Shown: in pieces, positions 1 through 5,026 of the stretch
Position numbering within the stretch: the stretch's first letter is position 1
Layout of the letters: each line of letters opens with the position of its first letter
Program-made: the position numbers and the translations under genes
Notes under the pieces: model-generated
Seen by the model: only the letters and a program-made list of their open reading frames with translations
Database searches by the model: none
What the model was told of the DNA's origin: nothing
From: Candidatus Omnitrophota bacterium
Lineage (GTDB): Bacteria > Omnitrophota > Gorgyraeia > JAFGHF01
DNA length: 5,026 nucleotides
Assembly (NCBI GenBank): GCA_018899075.1
Contig: JAHIIS010000012.1
Coordinates: 1 to 5,026, forward strand
Direction of reading: 5' to 3'

Positions 1-400
1 GAGAATAGGCCTTGCTGTTCTTCTGGCCTTTGGATTACTCTTTTATTTCCGCTATGTTATGAAGAATATTTCCACTGTCGATAAGAAAGCGCAAATAAAA
101 AAGGCGGAGCCGGAGGTAGAAGTAGCGCCCGTAGCTAAAGTTAAAGCGAAAGATTTAATTCTGGAGGTCAGAACTCTGGATACCTGCTGGATGCGGGTAA
201 AGACAGATGAGCGGGCCGTTTTTGAGAAGACTTTATCTAAAGGCAAGAGTGAGCGCTGGCGGGCCGAGGAAAAAATAGAATTGCGCATAGGAAGACCCGA
301 GGCCATAGAGGTGCTTATTAACGGCAAGCGCATTGACCTTAAAAGAGCGCAGGTTAAGAGAAGTCTGGTGATTACGCAGAAGGGCATTGAAGGTAGATAA
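1..400 (+). CDS. rodZ: RodZ-like cytoskeletal membrane protein, C-terminal part (5'-truncated by window edge)
   Basis: The reading frame is open from base 2 to the TAA at 398-400, giving 132 residues with no start inside the window that makes sense; the ATG at 59 lies just after a membrane helix, so it is internal. Residues 2-20 of the fragment (IGLAVLLAFGLLFYFRYVM) form one hydrophobic helix. A Lys/Glu/Pro/Val-rich linker follows at about 21-43, then a beta-rich domain with the features of the RodZ C-terminal domain (DUF4115): a DLILEVRTLDTCWMRV strand pair, a W-containing KGKSERWRAEE turn, and EVLINGKRIDL near the end. RodZ proteins carry an N-terminal helix-turn-helix that binds MreB in the cytoplasm and a periplasmic C-terminal domain, and help maintain rod shape and cell-wall synthesis. 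The helix-turn-helix part must lie left of base 1. A gene order of rodZ followed by rimO and pgsA recurs in several phyla and supports the call. Confidence 0.82.
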   Translation, partial: RIGLAVLLAFGLLFYFRYVMKNISTVDKKAQIKKAEPEVEVAPVAKVKAKDLILEVRTLDTCWMRVKTDERAVFEKTLSKGKSERWRAEEKIELRIGRPEAIEVLINGKRIDLKRAQVKRSLVITQKGIEGR

Positions 401-407
401 CTTTGGC

Positions 408-449
408 CATAAGTTGTAAGTCATAAGTTATAAGTCATAAATCATAAGT
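408..449. repeat. Six-copy tandem heptanucleotide repeat (consensus YATAAGT)
   Basis: Six consecutive 7-bp units run without a gap: CATAAGT (408), TGTAAGT (415), CATAAGT (422), TATAAGT (429), CATAAAT (436) and CATAAGT (443). Most differences are a single base from the consensus. The array begins 7 bases after the rodZ stop and ends directly against the GC hairpin at 450-468. It is non-coding on both strands. Short tandem heptamers of this kind are known as dispersed intergenic repeats in some bacteria (for example the STRR elements of cyanobacteria). Whether this is a multi-copy element in this genome cannot be seen here. Confidence 0.85.
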
Positions 450-479
450 GTCGGGGGAAACCCCCGACCTTTATTGTTT
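450..479 (+). terminator. Perfect GC hairpin with weak T-rich tail between rodZ and rimO (candidate intrinsic terminator or attenuator)
   Basis: An 8-bp perfect stem is formed by GTCGGGGG (450-457) and CCCCCGAC (461-468) around an AAA loop (458-460). It is followed by CTTTATTGTTT (469-479), which is T-rich but interrupted. It lies 49 bases after the rodZ stop and ends 11 bases before the rimO Shine-Dalgarno. It could end the upstream transcript, partly attenuate read-through into rimO, or be the palindromic end of the adjacent heptamer repeat. The imperfect T-tract makes strong termination uncertain. Confidence 0.55.
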
Positions 480-484
480 AGGAG
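480..484 (+). promoter_or_regulatory. rimO ribosome binding site that decides a TTG start
   Basis: AGGAG at 480-484 is followed by 7 bases and then TTG at 492-494. An earlier in-frame TTG at 474 lies upstream of this Shine-Dalgarno and inside the hairpin tail, and the next in-frame ATG (510) falls inside the conserved first cluster motif. The site therefore selects 492 as the start. Confidence 0.7.
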
Positions 485-491
485 CATATCT

Positions 492-1829
492 TTGAAGACA
501 AAGATAGGGATGCTGAGCCTCGGCTGCGCCAGGAATCTGGTAGATGCAGAGGTAATCCTTGGATATTTAAAAGAAGCGGGCTTTACCGTTTCTTTCGAGA
601 TTGCAGAAGCCAATGTGGCAATTGTGAATACCTGCTGCTTTATCCGGGAAGCAGAAGAGGAATCCATTGATGTAATTCTTAAGCTCTGCCGGTTAAAAGA
701 AGAGGGCAAAATAACCAGGATTATAGTATGCGGATGCCTGGCTCAGAGATATAAAAGAGAGCTGCTTAACGAACTTAAAGAGGTGGATGCCTTTGTAGGC
801 GTGGGAGGCATTGATAAAATTGCCGCTGTGGTAAAACAGCTTTTAAACGGCCGCAGAAGCCTGGGTGTTTTTGGGCGGCCCGAATTTTTATATACGCATC
901 GCTCTCCCCGTATATTCTTTACGCCCGGACACTTTGCCTATGTAAAGATATCCGAAGGCTGCAATCATCGCTGCAGTTACTGTATAATTCCCACTTTGCG
1001 GGGAAAATACCGCTCAAGGCCGATGGATTCTATCCTTAAGGAGGGCGAAGCCCTTCTCAACAAACGGCTGGTGAGCGAAATCAATCTAATCGGGCAGGAC
1101 ACCACAATGTACGGCCAGGATTTATATGCACAAAATAGAATAGCCGAACTTCTTGCGAAGTTGGCCGGGAAGGCCAAAGCCAGATGGGTAAGGCTCTTAT
1201 ACGCCCATCCGAAACATTTTTCTCAAAAGTTAATGAGCGTAATTAGAGACGAACCTTCAATCTGTAAATATATCGACTTGCCTATTCAGCATATAAATGA
1301 TAAAATACTTGAAAAGATGAACCGCCGGACTTCCCGAAAAGAAATTCTTTCGCTGATTGAAAGAGCAAGGAAAGAAATCCCTGAGATTGCCATCAGGACG
1401 ACCTTAATAGTCGGTTTTCCCGGGGAGACGGATAAGCAATTCAGGGAGCTTCTGGATTTTATCCGGGATGCAAAGTTTGAAAGGCTGGGCCTTTTTAAAT
1501 ATTCAAGGCAAGCCGATACTTTAGCCTATGATTTTGGCCGGCAGGTTCCGGAGAAGATAAAGCAGTCCCGGTATGATGAAGCCCTCTCTTTACAGCAGGA
1601 TATTTCCACAAAGATTAATCAGGGTTTTTTAGGAAGGGAACTGCGCGTGCTTATCGACGAACAGGATACGCAGGATAAAGGTCTGTTTTTGGGGCGCAGC
1701 GAAGCCGATGCCCCGGAAGTGGATGGCTGCGTTTATGTGCATTCTAAAAAAAGACTCAAAACAGGCGATTTTGTGCAGGTGAAAATAATAGATACTTTAG
1801 AATACGATTTAGTCGGGGAAGCGCTATGA
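492..1829 (+). CDS. rimO: Ribosomal protein S12 methylthiotransferase RimO
   Basis: RimO is a radical-SAM enzyme that adds a methylthio group to the beta carbon of a conserved aspartate in ribosomal protein S12, using two 4Fe-4S clusters. The TTG start at 492 gives 445 residues, normal for the family. The N-terminal methylthiotransferase domain has its three cluster cysteines at C12 (in LGCARNLVDAE), C48 (NTCCFI) and C82 (CGCLAQRY). The radical-SAM CX3CX2C motif is C157-C161-C164 in SEGCNHRCSYC. It is preceded by TPGHFAYVK and followed by RGKYRSR, a pairing typical of RimO; the NTCCFIREAEEESI stretch also favours RimO over MiaB. A TRAM-like domain occupies about 381-445 and would contact the substrate. 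The stop codon overlaps the pgsA start as ATGA (1826-1829), so the two are translationally coupled. All key cysteines are present and the gene looks intact. Confidence 0.96.
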   Translation: MKTKIGMLSLGCARNLVDAEVILGYLKEAGFTVSFEIAEANVAIVNTCCFIREAEEESIDVILKLCRLKEEGKITRIIVCGCLAQRYKRELLNELKEVDAFVGVGGIDKIAAVVKQLLNGRRSLGVFGRPEFLYTHRSPRIFFTPGHFAYVKISEGCNHRCSYCIIPTLRGKYRSRPMDSILKEGEALLNKRLVSEINLIGQDTTMYGQDLYAQNRIAELLAKLAGKAKARWVRLLYAHPKHFSQKLMSVIRDEPSICKYIDLPIQHINDKILEKMNRRTSRKEILSLIERARKEIPEIAIRTTLIVGFPGETDKQFRELLDFIRDAKFERLGLFKYSRQADTLAYDFGRQVPEKIKQSRYDEALSLQQDISTKINQGFLGRELRVLIDEQDTQDKGLFLGRSEADAPEVDGCVYVHSKKRLKTGDFVQVKIIDTLEYDLVGEAL

Positions 1830-2413
1830 ACCTGCCTAACAAGATAACTCTTTCGCGAATAGCATTTGCCTTTATATTTATGTTCCTTTTGTTTTGCCGG
1901 GGCGTCCTGGCAAAATATCTGGCGCTGTTTACCTTCTGCATCGCTTCTTTGACTGACTTCCTCGACGGCCACATTGCCCGCAAAAGAAACTTAGAAAATG
2001 ATTTCGGCCGTTTAATGGACCCCATTGCCGATAAGATTCTCGTTCTGGCTGCTTTTCTGGCTTTTGTGGAGCTCAAGATAATTCCTGGCTGGACGGTAAT
2101 AATTATTATCTTCAGGGAATTAGTAATTACCGGTTTAAGAATTATCGCGGCTGCGCGAGGCAGAGTGCTCTCTGCTTCCCTGGCCGGGAAACACAAGACG
2201 GCCTCCCAGATGGCCGTTATTATCTCCATTCTGGTATTTTTAATCATCAGGGAGTCGGGCCAAAGTTTTTGGAACCCTCTCTGGGAACTCTGGTTTAAGC
2301 GCGGCGCCTTTTACTTGATGCTTTTAACCGTGACTCTTACTTTAATCTCCGGCCTCTCATATCTGCTAAGAAACAAAAATATCCTTTTTGCCGGCAATGA
2401 AAAATTTGATTAA
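1826..2413 (+). CDS. pgsA: CDP-diacylglycerol--glycerol-3-phosphate 3-phosphatidyltransferase
   Basis: This integral membrane enzyme makes phosphatidylglycerophosphate from CDP-diacylglycerol and glycerol-3-phosphate, the committed step to phosphatidylglycerol. The 195-residue protein starts with MNLPNKITLSRI, a typical family opening. It carries the full CDP-alcohol phosphatidyltransferase signature D-x2-D-G-x2-A-R-x8-G-x3-D-x3-D, with D44, D47, G48, A51, R52, G61, D65 and D69 all present. Two further PgsA marks are R97-E98 after a long hydrophobic segment and the GKHKT stretch at 121-125. Hydrophobic helices lie at about 11-42, 70-108, 129-141 and 160-181. The start overlaps the rimO stop by 4 bases behind a weak GGGGA, and its end overlaps pgpA by 17 bases. 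The superfamily includes other CDP-alcohol transferases, but the following pgpA makes PgsA by far the best reading. Confidence 0.95.
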   Translation: MNLPNKITLSRIAFAFIFMFLLFCRGVLAKYLALFTFCIASLTDFLDGHIARKRNLENDFGRLMDPIADKILVLAAFLAFVELKIIPGWTVIIIIFRELVITGLRIIAAARGRVLSASLAGKHKTASQMAVIISILVFLIIRESGQSFWNPLWELWFKRGAFYLMLLTVTLTLISGLSYLLRNKNILFAGNEKFD

Positions 2414-2846
2414 ACTTATTGCCAGTTTCTTTTATCTGGGCTACGCCCCCGTTATTCCCGGAACAGTCGCAAGCCTCGCCGGTTTGGGCCTGTACTTTTT
2501 ATTTAAAGATAATATTTATTCCTATACGATTTTGTTGATTCTCCTCAGCGCATTGGGATTTTTAGTCGCTGGTTCCGCCGAGAAGATTTTTCAGGAAAAA
2601 GACTCAAGAAAAATAGTGATTGATGAAGTGGCCGGCCTTCTCCTGGCCTTTTGGGGGTTGCGCCTGGAGCCGGTTTTGCTTATTACGGGTTTCTTCATCT
2701 TTCGCGCCCTGGATGCAATTAAGGTTTATCCGGCTAATAGGCTTGAAAAGATTGACGGTAGTTGCGGTATAATGGGGGACGACCTGATTGCCGGTCTTTA
2801 TACAAATATCGTTTTGCGGATAGTAACTGCCATCATCGCTTTTTAG
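2397..2846 (+). CDS. pgpA: Phosphatidylglycerophosphatase A family protein
   Basis: PgpA removes the phosphate from phosphatidylglycerophosphate to give phosphatidylglycerol, the step directly after PgsA. From the ATG at 2397 the protein has 149 residues, close to the family norm. It shows the family motifs in order: LGYAPVIPGTVAS (14-26), VIDEVAGL with D76-E77 (74-81), FRALDAIKVYP with D106, K109 and P112 (102-112), and GIMGDDLIAGLYTN with D128-D129 (124-137). The acidic residues fit the Mg-dependent acid-phosphatase site of this family. The hydrophobic stretches at about 43-60, 81-101 and 134-149 fit a small membrane protein. A TTG at 2388 would add three residues (MPA), but the ATG aligns better with family starts. 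Neither has a clear Shine-Dalgarno, so translation probably depends on coupling to pgsA, whose last 17 bases it overlaps. Confidence 0.94.
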   Translation: MKNLIKLIASFFYLGYAPVIPGTVASLAGLGLYFLFKDNIYSYTILLILLSALGFLVAGSAEKIFQEKDSRKIVIDEVAGLLLAFWGLRLEPVLLITGFFIFRALDAIKVYPANRLEKIDGSCGIMGDDLIAGLYTNIVLRIVTAIIAF

Positions 2847-2849
2847 CAA

Positions 2850-3287
2850 ATGGACATAGAAATTTCAAAGGCCAGAAAAGAGGATTTTCCCTATATCCGG
2901 GAGAAAATTAAAAAATATCTCCTGGATTCCACCGGTATAGACTGGGCCCAATTCTTTGTGGCCAGAACGGAAGATAAATTGGTCTCCTTTGGCAGAATAA
3001 TCGACCACGGAGACTTTTTCGAAATTGCCTCCCTGGGCGTAGATTATTATCATAGAAAAAAGGGCTTCGGCAGAAGGATGCTCGACTTTCTTGTGCAGGA
3101 GGCCGCAAGAAGAGATGGCCAAAAGCCCGTATACGGCGTGACGCACGTAGAACGGTTTGTAGCCGGTTGCGGCTTTGTTCGGGTCGAAAATAACTATCCT
3201 GCTTATTTAGACTATAAGCGCAAACACATCTGCCGGCTTGATGAGTCCAGGATCAGTGTGATGAAGTGGGCCGGAGGCTCAGCTTAA
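2850..3287 (+). CDS. GNAT-family N-acetyltransferase of unknown substrate
   Basis: This 145-residue protein has the outline of a single GNAT domain, which transfers an acyl group, usually acetyl from acetyl-CoA, to an amine. The N-terminus IEISKARKEDFPYIREKI is the usual strand 1-helix 1 opening. Strands follow at FFVARTEDKLVSFGRI (35-50) and FFEIASLGVD (56-65), then the CoA pyrophosphate loop R69-K-K-G72-F-G74 and its helix. GVTHVERFVAGCGFVRVE (96-113) is the motif B region, where the ERFVAGCGF part matches the common xxFFxxxGF pattern. There is no signal peptide or membrane helix, so it should be cytosolic. The tail (DYKRKHICRLDESR) is basic. It starts 3 bases after pgpA with no Shine-Dalgarno, and its last 9 bases overlap the end of thpR on the other strand. 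The motif B region resembles small N-acetylglutamate-synthase-like GNATs, but I do not assign a substrate. Confidence 0.82.
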   Translation: MDIEISKARKEDFPYIREKIKKYLLDSTGIDWAQFFVARTEDKLVSFGRIIDHGDFFEIASLGVDYYHRKKGFGRRMLDFLVQEAARRDGQKPVYGVTHVERFVAGCGFVRVENNYPAYLDYKRKHICRLDESRISVMKWAGGSA

Positions 3288-3842
3288 TTTTGCTTCATGC
3301 AGAGCCTGGTATATTGCGCCTTTTGGAGTGAGGGTGCTTTTGAATAGGATGAGTGTTTCGGCTTGCATAGTTGTCCAGGGAAAAGTTAGAGATTGGAGAA
3401 GTCCCTTTAGTTGGTCGCGGTTGCGCGCGGAGCGCACTCGCCCTAAAGTTAGATGGCCCTTAAAAGCGCGCTTTTCTCTTAAAAACCCCAGCTGAATCAG
3501 GCGCTCTTCCAGGTCCTGGGCGAGTTCGACAGCTTGGCTTTCTCCTTGTTCCATCCCCACCCAGATTACCCGCGGATATTCTATTTTGGGAAATGCCCCT
3601 AATTGGCCGATTTTCAGTTCAAAAGGTTTGTGGTTTTTGGCCAGTTGATCGATGAGCTTTTTTATCTCTTCAAGCAACTCCGGGCTTACATTGCCCAGGA
3701 ACTTTAAGGTGAGGTGTATCCCTTCAGGATTTACCCACTTGACGTCCGCGCCCGATTTCTTCAGCTCATCCTGTATCTGGCCGAGCTGTTTTTGAATCTC
3801 CGGCGCCAGCTCCAGCGCAATAAAGCTCCTAACCGTTTCCAT
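3279..3842 (-). CDS. thpR: RNA 2',3'-cyclic phosphodiesterase (2'-5' RNA ligase family, 2H superfamily)
   Basis: ThpR-type proteins open 2',3'-cyclic phosphate RNA ends and can join or cleave 2'-5' linkages in vitro; the role in the cell is not settled. The 187-residue product starts METVRSFIALEL, the typical opening of the family. It carries both H-x-T-x catalytic motifs: H43-L-T45-L in IHLTLKFLG and H130-L-T132-L in KGHLTLGRV. These are spaced as expected for the two-lobed 2H fold. Length is normal. The ATG at 3842 has a good Shine-Dalgarno (GAGGT, six bases upstream), so the start is well supported. It lies 149 bases downstream of cinA on the same strand; cinA and thpR are frequent neighbours. 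The TGA stop lies inside the end of the GNAT gene running the other way. Confidence 0.94.
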   Translation of the reverse strand: METVRSFIALELAPEIQKQLGQIQDELKKSGADVKWVNPEGIHLTLKFLGNVSPELLEEIKKLIDQLAKNHKPFELKIGQLGAFPKIEYPRVIWVGMEQGESQAVELAQDLEERLIQLGFLREKRAFKGHLTLGRVRSARNRDQLKGLLQSLTFPWTTMQAETLILFKSTLTPKGAIYQALHEAKLS

Positions 3843-3848
3843 ACTCGT

Positions 3849-3853
3849 ACCTC
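3849..3853 (-). promoter_or_regulatory. thpR ribosome binding site
   Basis: On the - strand GAGGT sits six bases before the thpR ATG (3842-3840). It is the clearest Shine-Dalgarno in the window together with that of rimO, and indicates that thpR can be translated independently of cinA. It lies in the stretch CGAGCCGTGAGGTACGAG, in which CGAG occurs at both ends. Confidence 0.65.
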
Positions 3854-3870
3854 ACGGCTCGGGGTCCTGT

Positions 3871-3967
3871 CAAAGGTTCGCCTTCGGTGCTCGCAAAATT
3901 ACAGCAGAAGCTTAATCATAAAGTAACCGTGCTTTCTTTTGCTGCGCTCCTCAGGCTAGAACCTTTG
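3871..3967. repeat. Long imperfect inverted repeat (foldback) in the cinA-thpR gap
   Basis: The left arm is 3871-3898 and the right arm, read on the other strand, is 3967-3937. Both begin with the identical nine bases CAAAGGTTC and end with GCAAAA. Between these they share GCCT, GG and GC at matching places, with a two-base (TA) insertion and a one-base difference in length. The arms match at about 23 of 31 aligned positions and enclose a 38-base centre (3899-3936). With the flanks this fills most of the 149-bp gap at 3843-3991, in which I see no convincing gene. No T-tract follows on the - strand, so it is not a classical terminator. It may be a degenerate REP- or MITE-like element or a structured leader for thpR. 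Confidence 0.6.
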
Positions 3968-3991
3968 CCACCCCTCGCCATAGACGTGATG

Positions 3992-5026
3992 TTACATTAG
4001 ATATCGCCGCAGCATATCCAGGGCTGCCTGTGAAGCGCGCTGGCGCACGGCATCTCTATCGCCGTGAAAATGGAACTCCCGACAGAGAATTTTTCGCGGC
4101 GTAGCCAGAGCGATATAGGCCAGTCCGACGGGTTTGTCTTTTGTTGCGCCACCCGGCCCGGCGATTCCCGTTACCCCCAGCCCCAGGTCTGTTTTTGCTA
4201 ATTGCTTTATATTTTTAGCCATCAGTTGCGCTATTTTTTTGCTTACGGCGCCGAACTCTTTCAGGGTTTGCGCAGGAATTCCCAATAAAGATTGTTTTGC
4301 CTGATTGCTATAAGCCACAATCCCCAAGAAGAAGTATCTGGAACTGCCGCTGATATTAGTGAGCCGTTTAGAGAGCAGGCCGCCGGTGCAGGATTCGGCG
4401 ACGGCGATTGTCTTTTTGGTTTTTTTAACGGCCCGCGCTACCACTTCTTCTAACGTTTGTGAGTTGCGTCCATAGATATACTCTTTTAGGCGGGCGCGGA
4501 TCTTTCTTTCTACCGGGTCAATCAATTTTTCCGCCTGGCGCCTATTTTTGGCTTTGGCGGTGATGTTCAAGTCAACGCTATCTGTATGCGCGTAGATTCC
4601 TACCGTTACCGGGGGTTTAAGCCCGAGGAGAGCTTTGACCTTTTGGTTTACCCGGGATTCGGCAAGGCCTGTAGTCCTGATTGCCCGTGAGGCTATTACC
4701 CCCTCGCCGGCAAAATTATTCGCAAGATAGGCAACTACATCGCGTTCTACCATCGGTTTCAATTCCTGAGGCACTCCCGGCAGGGCAATCAAGGCCTTTT
4801 TCTCATAAGGGATGATTAATCCCGGGGCTGTGCCTGCCTCGTTTTTTAAGACCTTTGCGCCCTCAGGAATTAAGGCCTGGCGGATATTGGCCCTGGGCAT
4901 AGGGATATGGCGTCTGTGAAAATGGGCCTTTATGTCTTTCAGGACGGCGGCATTTAAGATAAGCCTTTTCTGGGCGGCCTGGGCAATAACTTCCAGAGTA
5001 ATGTCATCTACGGTGGGCCCGAGGCC
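3992..5026 (-). CDS. cinA: CinA family protein: nicotinamide-nucleotide amidohydrolase with N-terminal MoCF-type pyrophosphatase domain (5' end beyond window)
   Basis: The frame is open from the window edge (5026) to the TAA at 3994-3992, giving 344 residues. The first visible residues, GLGPTVDDIT, are the conserved motif of the N-terminal molybdopterin-binding-like (COG1058) domain. About 70 residues are therefore missing to the right, and the ATG at 4900 is internal. That domain continues with MPRANIRQAL, EAGTAPGL and ALPGVPQELKPM. A KH-like middle region follows at about 130-187 of the fragment. The C-terminal CinA/PncC domain has AESCTGGL with the family's catalytic serine (S212), a YSNQAK stretch, VTGIAGPGG (285-293) and the closing HGDRDAVRQRA. 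Family members deamidate nicotinamide mononucleotide to nicotinate mononucleotide, and the N-terminal domain in characterised full-length members hydrolyses ADP-ribose. Thus it likely acts in cytosolic NAD salvage. The name comes from competence induction in Gram-positives; nothing here shows a link to competence. Confidence 0.95.
   Translation of the reverse strand, partial: GLGPTVDDITLEVIAQAAQKRLILNAAVLKDIKAHFHRRHIPMPRANIRQALIPEGAKVLKNEAGTAPGLIIPYEKKALIALPGVPQELKPMVERDVVAYLANNFAGEGVIASRAIRTTGLAESRVNQKVKALLGLKPPVTVGIYAHTDSVDLNITAKAKNRRQAEKLIDPVERKIRARLKEYIYGRNSQTLEEVVARAVKKTKKTIAVAESCTGGLLSKRLTNISGSSRYFFLGIVAYSNQAKQSLLGIPAQTLKEFGAVSKKIAQLMAKNIKQLAKTDLGLGVTGIAGPGGATKDKPVGLAYIALATPRKILCREFHFHGDRDAVRQRASQAALDMLRRYLM

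Noticed and set aside
52..424. Open frames on the - strand opposite the rodZ fragment (52-387 and 233-424)
   Set aside because: They overlap a frame with clear RodZ C-terminal features and have no recognisable product or binding site; they are shadows.
474..476. TTG at 474 as the rimO start
   Set aside because: It lies upstream of the AGGAG site and inside the tail of the hairpin; the TTG at 492 has the correct spacing and gives the expected family N-terminus.
3275..3307. Inverted repeats AGGCTC/GAGCCT (3275-3280, 3302-3307) and ATGAAG/CTTCAT (3261-3266, 3293-3298) at the convergent junction
   Set aside because: Stems are only 6 bp, loops are long, the two pairings compete and no T-tract follows, so I do not call a terminator.
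3868..3873. Perfect TTGACA (-35-like) on the - strand before thpR
   Set aside because: At 17-18 bases spacing the -10 position falls on the thpR binding site and shows only a poor match (GTACGA/TACGAG), so it does not make a credible promoter for thpR.
3714..3926. 70-residue open frame on the + strand across the thpR 5' end
   Set aside because: It is antisense to the conserved HLTLKFLG-encoding part of thpR and runs into the foldback; the translation has no recognisable domain.
3916..3981. Possible 21-residue small ORF on the - strand in the cinA-thpR gap
   Set aside because: It begins ATGGCG, but it has no clear binding site, it is short and mostly composed of one arm of the inverted repeat, so chance is the better explanation.
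4898..4900. ATG at 4900 on the - strand as the start of cinA
   Set aside because: The frame stays open for 42 more codons to the window edge and these encode GLGPTVDD and the following helix of the N-terminal domain, so this methionine is internal.

Overview
This window is an ordinary core-genome stretch of a bacterium. It carries the tail of a RodZ-like cell-shape gene, a rimO-pgsA-pgpA-GNAT run on the + strand, and a cinA-thpR pair on the - strand that meets the run head-on. Base composition is balanced, coding density is high, and TTG as well as ATG appears to be used as a start. The combination rodZ, rimO, pgsA, pgpA, cinA, thpR belongs to a neighbourhood that recurs in many bacterial phyla, often close to recA. 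Together with the dispersed-looking short repeats it suggests an uncultivated Gram-negative lineage, perhaps Omnitrophota-like. That placement is inference and cannot be fixed from the window alone.

Layout. Bases 1-400 hold the end of the RodZ-like gene: a membrane helix, a charged/proline linker and the C-terminal beta domain. Bases 401-491 are a short gap with six tandem 7-bp units followed directly by a perfect GC hairpin, then the rimO ribosome binding site. From 492 to 3287, rimO, pgsA, pgpA and a GNAT acetyltransferase are overlapped or separated by at most 3 bases, so they look like one translationally coupled operon. The GNAT gene and thpR overlap tail to tail at 3279-3287. Bases 3843-3991 form a 149-bp gap containing a long imperfect foldback. 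The - strand cinA runs from 5026 (edge of window) to 3992, upstream of thpR.

How the genes fit together. PgsA and PgpA catalyse consecutive steps of phosphatidylglycerol synthesis (CDP-diacylglycerol to phosphatidylglycerophosphate to phosphatidylglycerol). RimO modifies ribosomal protein S12. RodZ links the MreB cytoskeleton to the membrane. CinA recycles pyridine nucleotide by-products, and ThpR is a 2H-fold RNA cyclic phosphodiesterase. The GNAT protein has no assignable substrate.

I found no clearly new multi-gene system. The points most worth a second look are non-coding: the heptamer-plus-hairpin unit before rimO, the foldback between cinA and thpR, and the tail-to-tail overlap of the two operons without a visible terminator.
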